Below, one piece after another: positions 49,383 to 62,039 of a stretch of 64,000 nt of DNA. The number at the start of each line of letters is the position of its first letter. The first letter of the stretch is position 1. Source of the stretch: Crotophaga sulcirostris (lineage: Eukaryota > Chordata > Aves > Cuculiformes > Crotophagidae); assembly GCA_013397455.1 (NCBI GenBank), contig VYZB01000190.1, positions 309,993 through 373,992 on the forward strand. The letters run 5' to 3'. Both the position numbers and the translations under genes were made by a program. Below the pieces are notes generated by a model that worked only from the letters and a program-made list of their open reading frames with translations, did no database searches and was not told where the DNA came from.

Positions 49383-51520
49383 AGAATCATAGAACGTCCT
49401 GCGATAGAAGGGACCCACAAGGATCGTTTAGCCCAGCTCCTGTACCTGCATAGGACAATCCTGGCATTCATACTGTGTGTCTGAGGTCACTGTCCAAATG
49501 CTTCTTGAGTATTGTCAGGCTTGGTGCCGTGACTCCTTCCCTGGTTAACCCTGGGGAGCTGTTCCAGTGCTCCACCATCCACTGCGTGAAGAATCTCTTC
49601 CTAATATCCAACTGAAACCTCCCCTGGCACATCATCCTGCCATTCCCTCAGGTGCTATTGATGGTCACTAGCAAGAAGAGATCAGCACCAGATTCTCCTT
49701 CCCTTGTGCAGAAACATTAGAGGGCTATGAGGTCCCCCCTCAATCTCCTTTTCTCCAGGTTCAACAGACCAAGTGACTTCAGCTTCTCCTCATATGATTT
49801 CTCCTCTAGACCCTTCACCAGCTTTGTGGCCTCCTCTGGACACTCTCCAGTAGCTTGAGGTCCTTTTTATTTTGTGGTGCCCAAAACTGAACACGATATT
49901 TGAGGTGGGTCCTCACCAGTGCAGAGTAGAGCAGGCCAATCACCTCCCTCTACCAGTTGGTAATGCTGTGCTTGACGCCCCCCCGGACACTGTTGGCCCT
50001 CTTGGCTGCCAGGGCACTGTTGGCTTATGTTCAACTTGTCATCGACCAGAACGCCCAGACCCCTTTCTGCAGGGCTGCTCTCCAGCCTCTCACTCCCCAG
50101 TCTGTGTGTACATCCAGGGTTGCCGTGTCCGAGGTGCAAAATTCAGCACTTGCCCTTGTTAAACTTCAAGTGGTTGGTGACTGCCTAGCTCTCCAATCTG
50201 TCCAGATCCCTCTGCGGGGCCTCTTTGCCCTCCAGAGTGTCAACCCTTTCCCCAGTATCATGTCATTGGCAAACTTAGTTAGTAAACCCTCAAAGTCCTG
50301 CATCCAGGTCATTTCTGAAGATATTGAAGAGCACTGGCCCTAGGATGGATCCTTGCGGAGCCCTGCTGGTGACTGGTTGCCAACTTGATGTAACCCCATT
50401 TGCTGTGACCCTTTGAGCCTGGTTCATCAGCCAATTGTTCACCCACTGCATTATGTGTTTATCCAGTTGGATGCCGGACATTTTGTGCAGGAGATACTAT
50501 GAGAGACTGTATCAAAGGCCTTGCTGAAATCTAGAAAGACCACATCAACTGGTTTTCCTTGGTCAGCTAGGTGGGTAATCCTCTCATAGAAGGAATTAAG
50601 TTCATCAGGCAGGACCTTCCCTTTATAAATCCTTCCTGGCCGGGACCAATGACTGTTGTCTTTCAGGTGTTTTTCAGTAGCTCCCAGAATTATTGTCTCC
50701 ATAATCTTACAAGGCACTGAAGTGAGACTGACAGGTCTGTAGTTACTGGGATCATCCCTGCTACCCTTCTTGAAGACTGGGACAACATTTGCTATGTTCC
50801 AGTGAAGTGCTACTTCCCCAGATTCCCAAGAGCACTGGAAAATCATTGAGAGAGGCCTTACTGTGACATCAGCCAGCTCTTTAGATACCCTCAGATGAAT
50901 CCCATCAGGTCCCATTGACTCGTAGGGGTCCAGCTGGAACAGCAGATCCTGTACAAATCCAGGGTTGATTGAGAGATTACCATTTGTGCAGTCTTGGTCC
51001 TCTGGCCATGGGCTCTGGAGGCAGGAGGGGTGGGGGGGGTGCGAGCCTGTCATCAATGTTGAAGACAGAGGTGAAAAAAGCATTAAATGTCTCTGCCTTG
51101 TCTATATCTCTGCAAGGTGCCCATGCCTGTCAATTAACGGGCCAATGTTATTTCTGACCTGCCTTTTGTTATTAACATATTTGAAAAAACCCTTTTTATT
51201 ATCCTTTACAGTGCTGGTCAGCTTCAACTCTAAATGAGCCTTGTCTGCGTGCTCTACAGCACTGAACCTGTAGTGAACCTGCATCCCTGTAGTCCTCCCA
51301 TGTCACCTGTCCATGTTTCCAGTGGTCATACACCATCCTTTCATGCCTCAGTTTGAATAGAAAATCCCTACTGAGCCAGGCTGGTCTTCTGCCTTGCTTG
51401 CTTGACTCCCAGCATTTTGGAATTGCTTGGATCCTGTGCTCTTAGGAGGTGATACTTAAGAAGTCACCAGCACTGATTGACCCCAGCACCTTCAAAAGCT
51501 TTGGGTTGGTGTTGTTGTAG
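49383..51520 (-). mobile_element. CR1 LINE, long but 5'-truncated copy
   Basis: The left edge (AGAATCATAGAAC) is the decayed terminal repeat of the 3' end. The CR1 3' untranslated region follows, then ORF2 read leftward: the palm region of reverse transcriptase around 50225-51083, then the upstream linker. Linker matches include VYDHWKHGQVTWEDYRDA at about 51287-51340 and the frame around GVNQCW/LLKYHLLRAQD at about 51430-51480. Sequence resembling CR1 fades near 51500-51535. The endonuclease domain and ORF1 are missing, so the insertion was 5' truncated. At about 2.1 kb it is long for a bird CR1, whose copies are mostly under 500 bp. The right boundary is uncertain by some 50 bp. It belongs to the same subfamily as the 3.9-kb fragment. 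Confidence 0.93.
50225..51284 (-). pseudogene. CR1 ORF2 reverse-transcriptase remnant (inactive)
   Basis: Three frames together carry the RT domain. The frame at 51102-51284 holds the region before the RT fingers (VKDNKKGFFKYVNNKRQV). The 210-codon frame at 50451-51083 holds NYRPVSLTS (residues 114-122) and motif A, VVFLDFSKAFD (residues 181-191, with the catalytic Asp at 185). The frame at 50290-50481 holds motif B ([20 protein letters not shown]). A frameshift near 50490, between motifs A and B, and another near 50285 break the reading. Motif C, normally FADD, reads FAND at 50262-50273, so its first catalytic Asp is lost. Further upstream the linker has in-frame stops. No activity is possible. 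Confidence 0.93.
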
Positions 51521-51937
51521 CCTTCACACCTATGAAGTGGCTATAATTCTTCAGGAAAACACCCACTGTCTGCAAGATCCCCATTTCTTCCACATCCAGA
51601 CCCAGCTCTGATTTTCACTTGCTTCTGGACCAGTTAATTCATCAGCTTTCATTCTGTACAAACTAGTTTGTTCAACTAACCCCAACAGCTTTGCACCCCT
51701 AATTTAACTCTTTCAGGTCTCCTCTGCAAGGTGGAAAGCAAGCAGTGCATCACCATGGGTAATTCTACTATTCCTCAGTCAAAACCCACAAAGTTGCCAT
51801 GGGACACATTCCTACAAAGATAAAATGGAAGAATATGACTTTTTCTGTGACAGTACACATACTACTCAGTGCAAAAGAAATGCCACATATGCTATCATTC
51901 AGTTTTCTTAATAGCTTAGTGCAATAGGTAACAATTC
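51521..51937. other. Non-coding; possible outer CR1 sequence
   Basis: The first part (CACACCTATGAAGTGGC, CCACATCCAGACCC) may still be decayed CR1, since its composition is like the element, but translated CR1 similarity can no longer be followed. No gene recognised. Confidence 0.4.
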
Positions 51938-51995
51938 ACATTAATTTTAATGGGCCCAAACTAATTTACACAGGACTAAATTTGGCCCATAGGAG
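51938..51995. repeat. Ancient reptile/bird interspersed repeat, short piece
   Basis: TTAATTTTAATGGGCCC, ACTAATTTACACAGGACTAA and ATTTGGCCC follow the same element pattern as the repeat near 13.4 kb (a 'CAATGGG' arm, 'TTTACACCAG', and an end reading 'ATTTGGCCC'). Confidence 0.38.
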
Positions 51996-53598
51996 CTATA
52001 TTAAATGCGATCTTAAAGTGATGTATTCAAAATATATAAATTAATGTTTGTATTTGAAACAGATATTATAGTACTCAGCCCATTGACAAGGTCACTGAAA
52101 CATAAAATCCTGTTTATTAATATCAAAAAATAGCGCATAAGTTTTTAAATTGAGGAAAAAACAGCAAACATTGAAATTACTTCCAGCTACAGATGACCTG
52201 TCAGGTCATTTTCTATAGCAAAGAATGAGCAATGACTCTGTCATCCTGTAATGAACTACTTTTAATCTGCCTAAAACCATTTCAGGAACCCCTTATGCAT
52301 ATTTACTTACAGAAGTCTAACTCTGTCCATCTCCAAATCTCTTCATAAACATCCAGTCTTCCAACCATCCTCCTGATCTGCCTGCAATACTGTAATTCAT
52401 TCAAGCTTGCCAACAACATGCTCTTTACTTATGTAATTTGAAGGGAAAGAGGGAAAAGAGATGGCTGCTCCTGATGCAGAACAGCACTTTTTCCGTTTCT
52501 AGAGAATGGGAAATAAAAGACTTCTCAAGGCAGTCCAGGGGGCTCAACAAAGTATCTGAGCCTGGAAAAATACATCCAAGCAACGTGATAAATAATGGGG
52601 ATGAAGTTTGGGGGGGAAGGTAGGGTTGGAAAAGCTTGCTTTCCATTTTATTTTATTTTTTTTCAGGAAGCATTAAATTAGCATATACAATAATAGTGTC
52701 TCTTTTGCATATGTATGTACATCTATGTTATATATATGCATTATACATACATGAATACATGTTTGCATGGAGACTGAGAGGCAGGTTTTCCTGATCTGTA
52801 ACATTATCAAGGAAATCTACTGTTAAGCACTGATAATCACATGCAGATATCCAAATATCCAAATTAGTGCCTAAACACACATTTATACATGCACATACAA
52901 AGGCTGCAACATCACCTGTGTATGAATATTGCCCTACAAATATGCTTCAGGATTCACACAGAGCCACACAGTGCTAGCATTACGAAAAGCAGCAGAAGCC
53001 AGCCCAGCTCTTCTTCCAGTGAACTCTGCAGTAACAGCCTCTCTGAACTCCACCGGAGCAGAGCAGTACCAGTGCATCTAACGAGGCATCCTGACCACAT
53101 GCAAACAGCTTCCACCTAAAGTGTATACATGCATAAACTATGTACTTATAGCCTGCCAGAGGAATGTACATGTGCATATAGCTACATAAATCTTAAGCAC
53201 AAAATATATATATGCTAAGACTATAAAAACTGGCGTGCTAGAACTCCATGGGATGCTCACATTATAGCAGATAAGGTGACTATTGTCTGAGCTTTTGTGT
53301 GCTTTTGGCTGCAACACAGGCAAAAGACTGACTGATCTTCCCTCTCTAGTTTTGTTTTTTATCTAAAAAGGGTGGTGGTATGAGGATTGAACCTCCACCA
53401 AAGTGTGGGAAAAAAAGCCACTTCAATCAACAAGTTCAGTGTTTTCACAATTTTTGCGTCATTGTGAGTGATAAAATATACATAGTGTTCGCTTTGGATC
53501 TGTAAAAGGTTTTCCCCTCTGTTACAGCTCTAAAGCTTATTTTACATTTTAATACTTCAGACATTAGCTTGTCCAGCTTCTTTTCATCTCTATCTTTC
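51996..53598. other. AT-rich non-coding stretch
   Basis: No gene is supported. It contains TA/CA-rich simple words around 52700-52760 and 53150-53215. A 76-codon plus frame at 52889-53119 is serine-rich and without a domain. Confidence 0.55.
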
Positions 53599-53637
53599 CA
53601 CCCCTCTTCTTTCTTTCTTTCTCTCTCTCTTTTTTTA
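53599..53637 (+). repeat. Polypyrimidine (CTTT/CT)n tract
   Basis: CTTCTTTCTTTCTTTCTCTC followed by CT pairs and a T7 run. Confidence 0.9.
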
Positions 53638-54780
53638 AGCATTGTATTACATGAAATTCAGCCTTTATTTGGCAGGATTTTATGCAGTGTGTGGTGAGAG
53701 CTGAATTCTTGAAATGTTCAGGAAACAGTGGCTAAGTGGGGAAATTTATTTGCCTGAGCCAGAGATAACGTCTTTCTTAGACTTCCTTTTTTAAAGCACT
53801 GGCACTTGTCAAGCAGAATTCTCCTGCTCCCTCTTTCCCCTCTCTCTCATAAACGCACACATGCACGCTTATTAAGGATGCGGTAGAACTTAGCTGACAC
53901 TGTAAGCTGGAGTTTTTATTCATTCTGTTTCTTAACCCAGTAGAAAGAAAAAAAAAATCAGAGATGTTGCAAAAAAAATCTTTTCTTTTTTCCTTCCCTT
54001 TCCAGAATATTCAGCCCTTTTCATCCTCATGTTTTTAAAAAATGATCTAGGCCTCCTATGCCAGCCAGGCATTCACATTTTTCTTCATTAGAAAATACAT
54101 CTGTAAAGCAAAGTCAAATTCTTGGTGTTTATTTTTATGGCAACAGGGTAATGTTCTTCATGTAACATAATGTAAAACATAAACAGTGAGGATGAAGCTA
54201 TCATTTCTTATCCAGGGCACAAGACAAAATTGAAGAGTAAGAGTGTACACACTGATTCAGATCCCTGCTCACCCAGCACAGCTGTGTGTTACCCATGTTG
54301 GGAAGGACAGCTGGGGGCAGAGCAGGTGATTTGGCAAAATCAGCTGGGGCTGGTGAGGAGCGAGGTCGAGGACGAAATTAAAGGCTTAAGTCCATAAGGA
54401 GACTTTTCCACAAGTTTAATGCCTGAGCGCTCATTTTGAACTGTGACCTAAGGTTTGGCTGGGCACTAACCACAGCATGCCTCATCAGCTCCTGTCATGG
54501 GTACCCCAGGGTATACCTCCAGCAGGGAGCCAGCTCCAGAGCTGCATCCTCAGCCACCAGCTCACTCACAGACTACTGAGACCCTGCCGAGAAATCAGCA
54601 TGCAACCCAAGAAAGCATCCTTTCCTCTGGAATAAAAATTAATATTACTTGTCATATTTCATGTCTGAGCTCTTTTCATGCTTTATCCTCTGGTAATGAG
54701 GGCTAAATTACCAATATTAGTAGATTTTCATGGCTAGCACAGAAAGAGCTGTTACCAGAATAAATGTTTGCATTGCTTCT
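53638..54780. other. Non-coding stretch
   Basis: No gene recognised. The portion 54230-54620 has higher G+C and a small CpG cluster (GAGCGAGGTCGAGGACGAAA) without open-frame or repeat support. Confidence 0.5.
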
Positions 54781-55115
54781 GTTGGACACAGGCTTTGCTA
54801 ATGCAGCTTTGCTAATTATTTCTAAATAGGCAATAATCTGCATCCCCTAGTGCTGGGTAGTGGATTGGCCACGTACCTGCTATTTCCCTTATTTACATGT
54901 TTTACAACTTTATCAACTACACTAATTACACTCTGAACACTGTTTAAAATTTTCTGTTAATAGAGATACAATGATGCACCAGAGGATGTGTATTTATGCC
55001 ATAATTACGCCTCTGTTCCTGCGATGCAGTCTCCAATTAGCTGTCGACGGTGGCACAAGCAGCTGCCTGATATTCTAAAGCAGTGAAACATCTGCACGGC
55101 GGATGATACGCTCAC
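54781..55115. promoter_or_regulatory. Probable conserved non-coding (enhancer-like) element
   Basis: This is the best such block in the window. Three exact TAATTA sites (54813-54818, 54923-54928, 55002-55007) and a CAATTAG at about 55034-55040 are spread through it. E-boxes include GCAGCTGC near 55060. Retained CpGs cluster at the right end (CCTGCGATGC, GCTGTCGACGGTGG, GCACGGCGGATG, GATACGCTC). It has no long open frame and no repeat match. A T12 run bounds it on the right. Dense homeodomain sites with preserved CpG in an AT-rich desert fit a developmental enhancer under constraint. The target gene is not visible here. Confidence 0.42.
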
Positions 55116-55284
55116 ATGGATTTTTTTTTTTTAAGCCTAGAAATTTACACCCAAGGGAGTGCAGACAAATAGGAGCCTGTCATGTGTAGGGATGATTAGA
55201 AATCCTCACCATGGCAACATTGGAGCAGCCATGTCACAGAGTGAGGGGACACATGTCTAGATGAAGGCGCTAAAAACATTTGCC

Positions 55285-55297
55285 TTTTTTTTTTTTT
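55285..55297 (+). repeat. T13 homopolymer with pyrimidine-rich follow-on
   Basis: A T run followed by a C/T-rich segment to about 55340. Confidence 0.9.
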
Positions 55298-55340
55298 CCT
55301 CCAGCATTCCCAACTTCCTTCCCTCCCCCTCTCCTTTTTA

Positions 55341-58300
55341 TATTCTTCTCTTTGCATCTAAAGCCAACCAAAACAGCAGGTGAAAAGGCCAAAATCTGCA
55401 GCCCATGCAAGGAATATGACACAGTAGATTTAGTGTCAGGAAAACAGTGAGCAATCAGAGGATGCTGCCAGGCATCCACTGGATATTTTCTTTCAGGTGG
55501 GGGAGGGAGAAGGTGGAAAAATAAAGGAGAGAAAAAATATGAACATCATTCAAAATAAAGCTCCTATGTCTTGATCCTAGAGTGACATTTAATAGATAAC
55601 TTCCATTTAACCCTCATTAACAATATTTCTCTGACTAGTTGACCAGCCAGCATGTACTGATGAGGCAGGGGAGGGCAGAGAAAGAAAGGTGAAAGCCTGG
55701 TTTAAACCTCTGTTCCCAGCGTACCATTTCAGCATTGAGCCATTGTATGTACACAAAGTGTAGCAGCAGACAGACTCTCTGTATTCTCATCTTTATACCA
55801 AAATTCTTAATCGTACAGATGAGGACATTAATTTTATCAGTCTCCTTCTTCTCCTTGCCATTTCCAATGTAATATCAATTTAATATAATAAAATCATTAT
55901 AATTAGTCAAGGCTATCATTCCAGACTACAGGCTCACCTGAATTGCAGTGAGATGGCATTGGTTTGGATCCAAACCTCTGGTTCTTATCCATCTACCTAT
56001 CCTTTTTTTGACTGATCAAATAACTCTTTCTGTACAGAAAAGGCTCTAGAGCAGCCCAGAAATCTTGCAAAGCCAGCCCATCTTATAGGATTTCCTTCGT
56101 TCAGACTGATAAAGAATTTGAGAGACCAGCTGCGCTTGCCTGAAAAGAACTCACAGCATTTCACTCTCACTGGATCTCAAGTCCTAAACACTAATGCTAA
56201 GCTGCTGCTTCTACATGTTTTTAGGTAATGATGTTTTAATAAACATTTTCTTTCTAAACCACTGGCTAACCTCTATAGTATCTAAAATATTTAGTGAGGC
56301 CTTTATTTTAAACACAGAATTCATGATTCTTAAAAGAATATATTTATGGTTTAGTGCCCAGGGGTCTAATTGATCTCCTGAAAATAATCAATGCGGAGCG
56401 GATAGCTTGTAAAAACTGAGTTACAGAGCTGTGGAGAAATACTTTGGTAGCACAGAACCTCAGAAGTGAAAGTCCCAACCACACCATTAGAGGCTGCCAC
56501 ACCTACAGATGCACCACAGACCTAAGGCGCTGCTCTGAATCTCTCTGCCTGTACCATGGAAGTCAGGCCCTTCGTGCTACTTCTAGTTAAATTCCAAGCA
56601 AAATAAGTAAATTAATTAACATTTACTGACTTCAGTGCATGTGCTCTAAATATCTTGAGATTGAGTAACTAAAACATTTTTGGAAGGTAATGAGGACGTT
56701 TCCTGGTGTAATTACTGAGCAGATGCAGAGAACCGCTGCCTGGCATTATAGGGTACCTATGTCACTATACCATGTGCATACATTTCACTTGTTATTCATT
56801 GTGCATACCCTGTTTTGCTCAGTTCTCATACAGGAGAGCATGATATTGAAGAGCCACTATGTGTCAGTGCAAGGACAGAGTTTATCTGATAAACAAGTCA
56901 TTTTTGGAAACTGCAGATGCTCCTACTGTGAAGCATTAAACGTGGCCCCTCTTAGATACACAGAATGGGGTTCTGGTCGACTGAGCACAGGCTGATAAGC
57001 TCTGCAGAGCTCTGAATGCTGTTTGCCCACATACTAATGTTAAACAAAAGAACTGCAGACTGCAGAGAAAGGATGCGGGTCAGACAACTAAATTGCTTAA
57101 ACCCTTAGGCAGCCTTCTGAAAAGAAAAGGCATGAAAGAAGCTGATATGAGCTTTTATGCAGAATTGTTCTGTTTATTATCCCTGTTAAGAAAATGATGG
57201 CAAGTATCTTGTAAAACTATATATTTCCAAATAAGACAAGAGGACATTCACCTACTAAACAAGATGCAATATGCCATTGGTCATTACATGATCATCCATA
57301 TATCTGTTTTACAGTATTTTCAGATTATGAATACAATAAAAATACAATGATAAAGCTGTTTACATAATAACAAATGCTGCTAAATTTCATTTTTTGCATT
57401 AATTCATCTGCTTTATCATTGGAAGTTTGTGGGTAATAACGGTTTGTTATCGTAGAAATCTACTTCAAGTTAAAATGTTACAATCTCGTACTAAAACTTT
57501 GTTAAAGTGCAATTGTTATAACTCTATTCTACTACATTATGTGACAACTTAATAATAAATCTATGACAAAATATATCACTGTGATAACATCTACACTTGC
57601 CCTGGATGAAACAATGATATGATATTATTGCGAGATTTCTCCTATTGCTAGCACAATAAAATATTGAAAAATAACATTTGTCTGAAAAAATGGAGGGGGA
57701 GGAAAGCATACGTGCCTCAGTGGAATCTGAGCTTTCACTAAAGTCTGCTTGGTTTGCTCACCCCAAACATCAAAGTAGTCTTCATCTTTCATTGCAGTGT
57801 GTTTCTCCCTCCATTTCTCTTACACATCCACTGCTGCACACACATGGCACAGACAAAGTGGAGTAGAAGGATACCTAAGGTTCTGGATGCCTAACTCTAT
57901 TAGTAGATGATTCACTGGCAAAGCCAAAGTGTAGAGAAGCTACATCCAGAATTGCTGTAGCCTATGTAAAGCAGAGGCTGCAAATTGTCTGTTTATCAGG
58001 AAAAATAGAAGAATGCCTCACACCCTGAGACTCATAACAGCAACAAAATTAAACCCTCTGCTTTTTTATTAAAAACATATATAAGGCATCGCAGGATTCT
58101 GTTGTCATTTTCCTGACATATGCCTCATGTGATTACACATGAAAACCATTCCTAAAGAGGCGTTGCAAGAACACACTGCGATTATCGATTTGAATACATA
58201 CACACAATGCCACTCAGTGTTAATGCTCACTGGACTGAAAGCTGCTGCTTCGCAAATAGTAAACAAATTTATTACAAGAGGTAGCGTAGCCCTGGTCACA

Positions 58301-61300
58301 AGGAGAACAGCTTCACACCTGGAACAAATTTGATTCATAGAATGACTGCCAAGACCATGTCTTTCTGCACTGTTCCATTACAACCTAGAACTTGTACAAA
58401 ATTAAGAGCCCGTTCCAAGTCCTTTAGTTCTTAAAAGCATGTATGTATCAGTGCAGTCTGGGATGAATTTCAGCATTCACAGCCTTTCTTGTAACACACC
58501 ACTGGTGGGGTAGGTTGTACAGCAAATCAGTTCAAACAAGCAGAGACTTTGTTCAAGGGCAGGCAGGATGTGTCACAGCTTAGCAGTGTAGAAGAAGCAA
58601 GATAACCTCAATGATCAGAAAAGGGTCACTGGACAGAACTGGTGAGCGAGTAACTTAAACAATTCTCAGATGGAGGTAAAATACTACATTTTAAAATATA
58701 TTGAAAAAAACAGGCAAAGAAGCCAGCACAAATACTATGCACTGAAGAGGTTTAACTTGTACATGTAGAAATTGAAGTCAACTCAACAATTCAGATGTTG
58801 CGGTTGTCTCAGAGAAAGAGAAAAAAAGTGATATATTGTTTTTTAAAATATCCTATCTGGTACTTACCGTCACAACTAGAGATCCCTTTCCTACGTGTGA
58901 TGCATATATCCTAAATAATATTGGGTATTTTTTCAGTTTGGTGTATGGGGAAATTATTCAGCTCAAAGCAAAAGGGAACTGTTTTCCTCTCTAAATAGAT
59001 GAAAAAAATATATATATTGAACACAATACTTAGCTCAACAATATTTTTTAGTATGTTTTGTATGCTTTAATTTTGAAAATAACCTAAACAAATATAATAA
59101 CATTAATGTCATTAATATCATTGCCTCACAGGGGTTTTCAATCTGAACAATTACTCGTTTCAACCAGATTTTCAAATAGTCTTGGTCAATCCAAAGTAGC
59201 CTGATAAGTGGTAAGGAATTGCCTGCTTTTATCCAGCACTCCTGCCCTATGAAGTAAGGAAGTGTAGCTGTCAGTACATTCAAAATGAGAAGCAGGATCA
59301 GAGAGATCAAGGCTGCTTCTGCATTGTAGTTTAGGTTGCTGGGCCAGAGAGCAAGCTATATCCTTGGACTCCTGATCTCCAGCCTGTCACCCGCATTATG
59401 GATTAATCTTGCTCCTACAGTTTCCGGGTGCTAAAAGACTGTGGATTTGAGCATGAGCTATCTTAGATGCACCCTCAGTCATCTGAACTCACACAGGCAG
59501 CAGGAATTGAGCCTTGTGCCTATATTTACCTGAACATGCACACATAGAAAATTCATACTTCATATTTTGTACTAATGCTTAGCACTTGTAGCTCAGGTTA
59601 TTTCTATGGGGTTTTGTACACAGGTTCTATTCTGCAACAATATGATCTGAGGACTATATCTAGCTCCTGTTGTTGCAGATTTATTGCAGAATAAATAGTG
59701 CAGTACAATTTGAAAGGTGCTCACAGTCACAACATCTGGTACTGAACTGTCAGAATTAGTTCTACCTTTAAATGACAGAGTACACATACACTGCCTTTAG
59801 ATTCAATTTATTTTTAACAGTAGGTGGTTTCATAATTCATTTGAAGAAAAATTATATACAGTTAACAACCTTTTTCTGAGACTAAGATCTTTCTTGATTT
59901 TATTTGTTGGGCCTAGGAACAAAAAAATAAGGACAAGCTTTATGAATGTCTGTCTTATTTTATTCTTCTCATCTTTTGCCTTTTTTTTTCTCTTGGGCCA
60001 TAATCCAGTAAAATGCTGAGCATCCCTCATATGTAATGTTTCTTCTTGAATGTACACCTTTCTGTATCAGAAACATTACTTACTCCATCAGAGACAGGCT
60101 ATATCATCCGGCAGAATAAAATGTAATTTATTGGATTACACAAATTTACAGGTTTGCTCAGACGTAATGTATTTCAGCATGTTTCCAAATGTATGAAACA
60201 TTCTGTGTATTTCAATGATGGCACTGCAAATTAATGAATCTACAAACAATTTTTTTATTAATGCCAGATACAGCCTATCCATTGCTGGATCATATGAACT
60301 TTATCCCTCTATGAAGCCTACTCAGAAGAAAACCTTGTATAGCATTTCCCAGATGGTGAGGAATTGTTTTCATATTTCAGTTAGGGACTGAAATTGGGAA
60401 ATTTCTCTTTCACACCTCAGTTTCTGTGTAGCTTGCACTATTATGCTCAGCTGTATTATAGAGCAAGAAGCCTTTAAAATATGTAAATTTCCAGATGAAT
60501 TTCTGAACAGAGAATGGTTGTACAGACTCAACACATTCCAAATACAGAGAATGTCAAAAGAAAGGAAACAGATCAAAACACTGGTTTTGACATTACTTTC
60601 AATTAAAGCTGCATCTGTGAGGTCCACATACGCTTGGTGAATTTTTAAGGAAAGGAAAGACGTGAAGAAATTATTTTATATTGGATGATGGAGGAATACC
60701 AAATAAATGGTAAGCACTATTTCAGTACATTAGAATCCCCTCTAGTCCTGATTTCAAAAGATCACTTTCACTGTCCTAATCCCCAAATTATGCTATTCTG
60801 GAAGGAAAATCTGACTTTCCAAATTTTATATAAAATTAGAAATCTTGTGAATTAGATGAAACAGAATATTGCCTGCATTGTTATTGCACCTCAGACCCTC
60901 ACCATTTATTTATATTGTCTAATGCTAAAAATGTATTAATTGATGAAAATTCTATTATTTCCTGTAGGATATTCCATGGCCATTCCAGATTTTAAACACC
61001 TATGTTTTTTAGAGAAAAATAGAGTGTCAACGCAACTGTGCATTTATGTGAACAACTCCCTCAATACTGCATGTGAATGATGCATTTAGCATTCAAATGA
61101 GCATTTAGGGTTTTAAGCAGAAGTTTACATACAAATGTCTGTCATACGTATTCCTTTCTATATAGCTAATGTTACAGAAGCCTATCGGTTTGAGTTAAAG
61201 CCTGTAAAAACAATATCAAAAGTAAGAGGAAATCAAGCTTTGTGGGCAGAAGAAGATGAGAACAAACAGGAATGTTTAAAGGTCAGTCCGTTTTTAGAAT

Positions 61301-62039
61301 AAGGAACTTTCAAGAGAAAAATAAAAACCAAAACCAAAAATCCCAAACACAAATCCCCCACAACTTCTAAAATCCAGAGGAAAATCTTATTTATTTCTGC
61401 GTGACTTTACATTTTTGACACTTCTTGAATTTTGGAGTAGTCGATTTTTCCACATCTGCATCTTTGGTGAGATGTTTTCCTGAGGGTCTTCCCCACCTGG
61501 CATGAACTTCCCGTGCCTTACTGGTGCAACATACACTGTTCTTGCCAAATCAGGCTGAGAGTATTGTTTCATGAGTGGCAGGAATTACATTGGCTGGCTG
61601 TAAGATCACCTTGCCAACAAATCTGACCTGACATCTCCAACCAGAGTTGATATATGTGCAGTAGTTACTCAGGCTAAATTCCTGATCAATATGTCAGATT
61701 TTAAAAGTGATTGCAACAAAGTAGACCCAGGATTATGAGGCACCTGCATTCACAGAGACTGTGGAAAGACGAGTCTCAGACACTTGTGTTTCACATGTCA
61801 TGCTTGACGACACGATGAAAGATCTTAGCATAAGGCCAACACTTCCACATCCAATTTAACTGTGACCCATTAAGGAGGCAAAAAATGTACAAAAAGCATT
61901 AAAAGCTGTCTAATAATGCATACACACACACATATAAACAAGCTTCAGCTACCCAGAACACCAACACTTTTTTGAAAACCACATGAACCTCCCAAACTGC
62001 ACCATAAACATCCATTAACATGATAATACCCATTAATCC
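55341..62039. other. AT-rich non-coding stretch
   Basis: No gene or repeat family is supported over these 6.7 kb. Frames of up to about 100 codons (for example 56690-56995 plus, 59035-59310 minus) lack domains and splice context. A minus-strand donor CG|GTAAGTA near 58864 follows a short open segment, but the matching acceptor is weak. A (TA)n run of about 12 bp lies near 59010. Confidence 0.6.

Noticed and set aside
49957..50343. 128-codon plus-strand open frame
   Set aside because: It lies antisense to the CR1 3' region and RT remnant and is a shadow of the element.
58328..58350. CATAGAATGACTG as a CR1 3' terminus
   Set aside because: Sequence beyond the 8-bp word has no CR1 similarity.
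58864..58920. Short minus-strand segment ending at a GTAAGTA donor
   Set aside because: Perfect 7-base donors are expected several times by chance in 64 kb on two strands; the acceptor (ATATTATTTAG) is weak and two frames are open.
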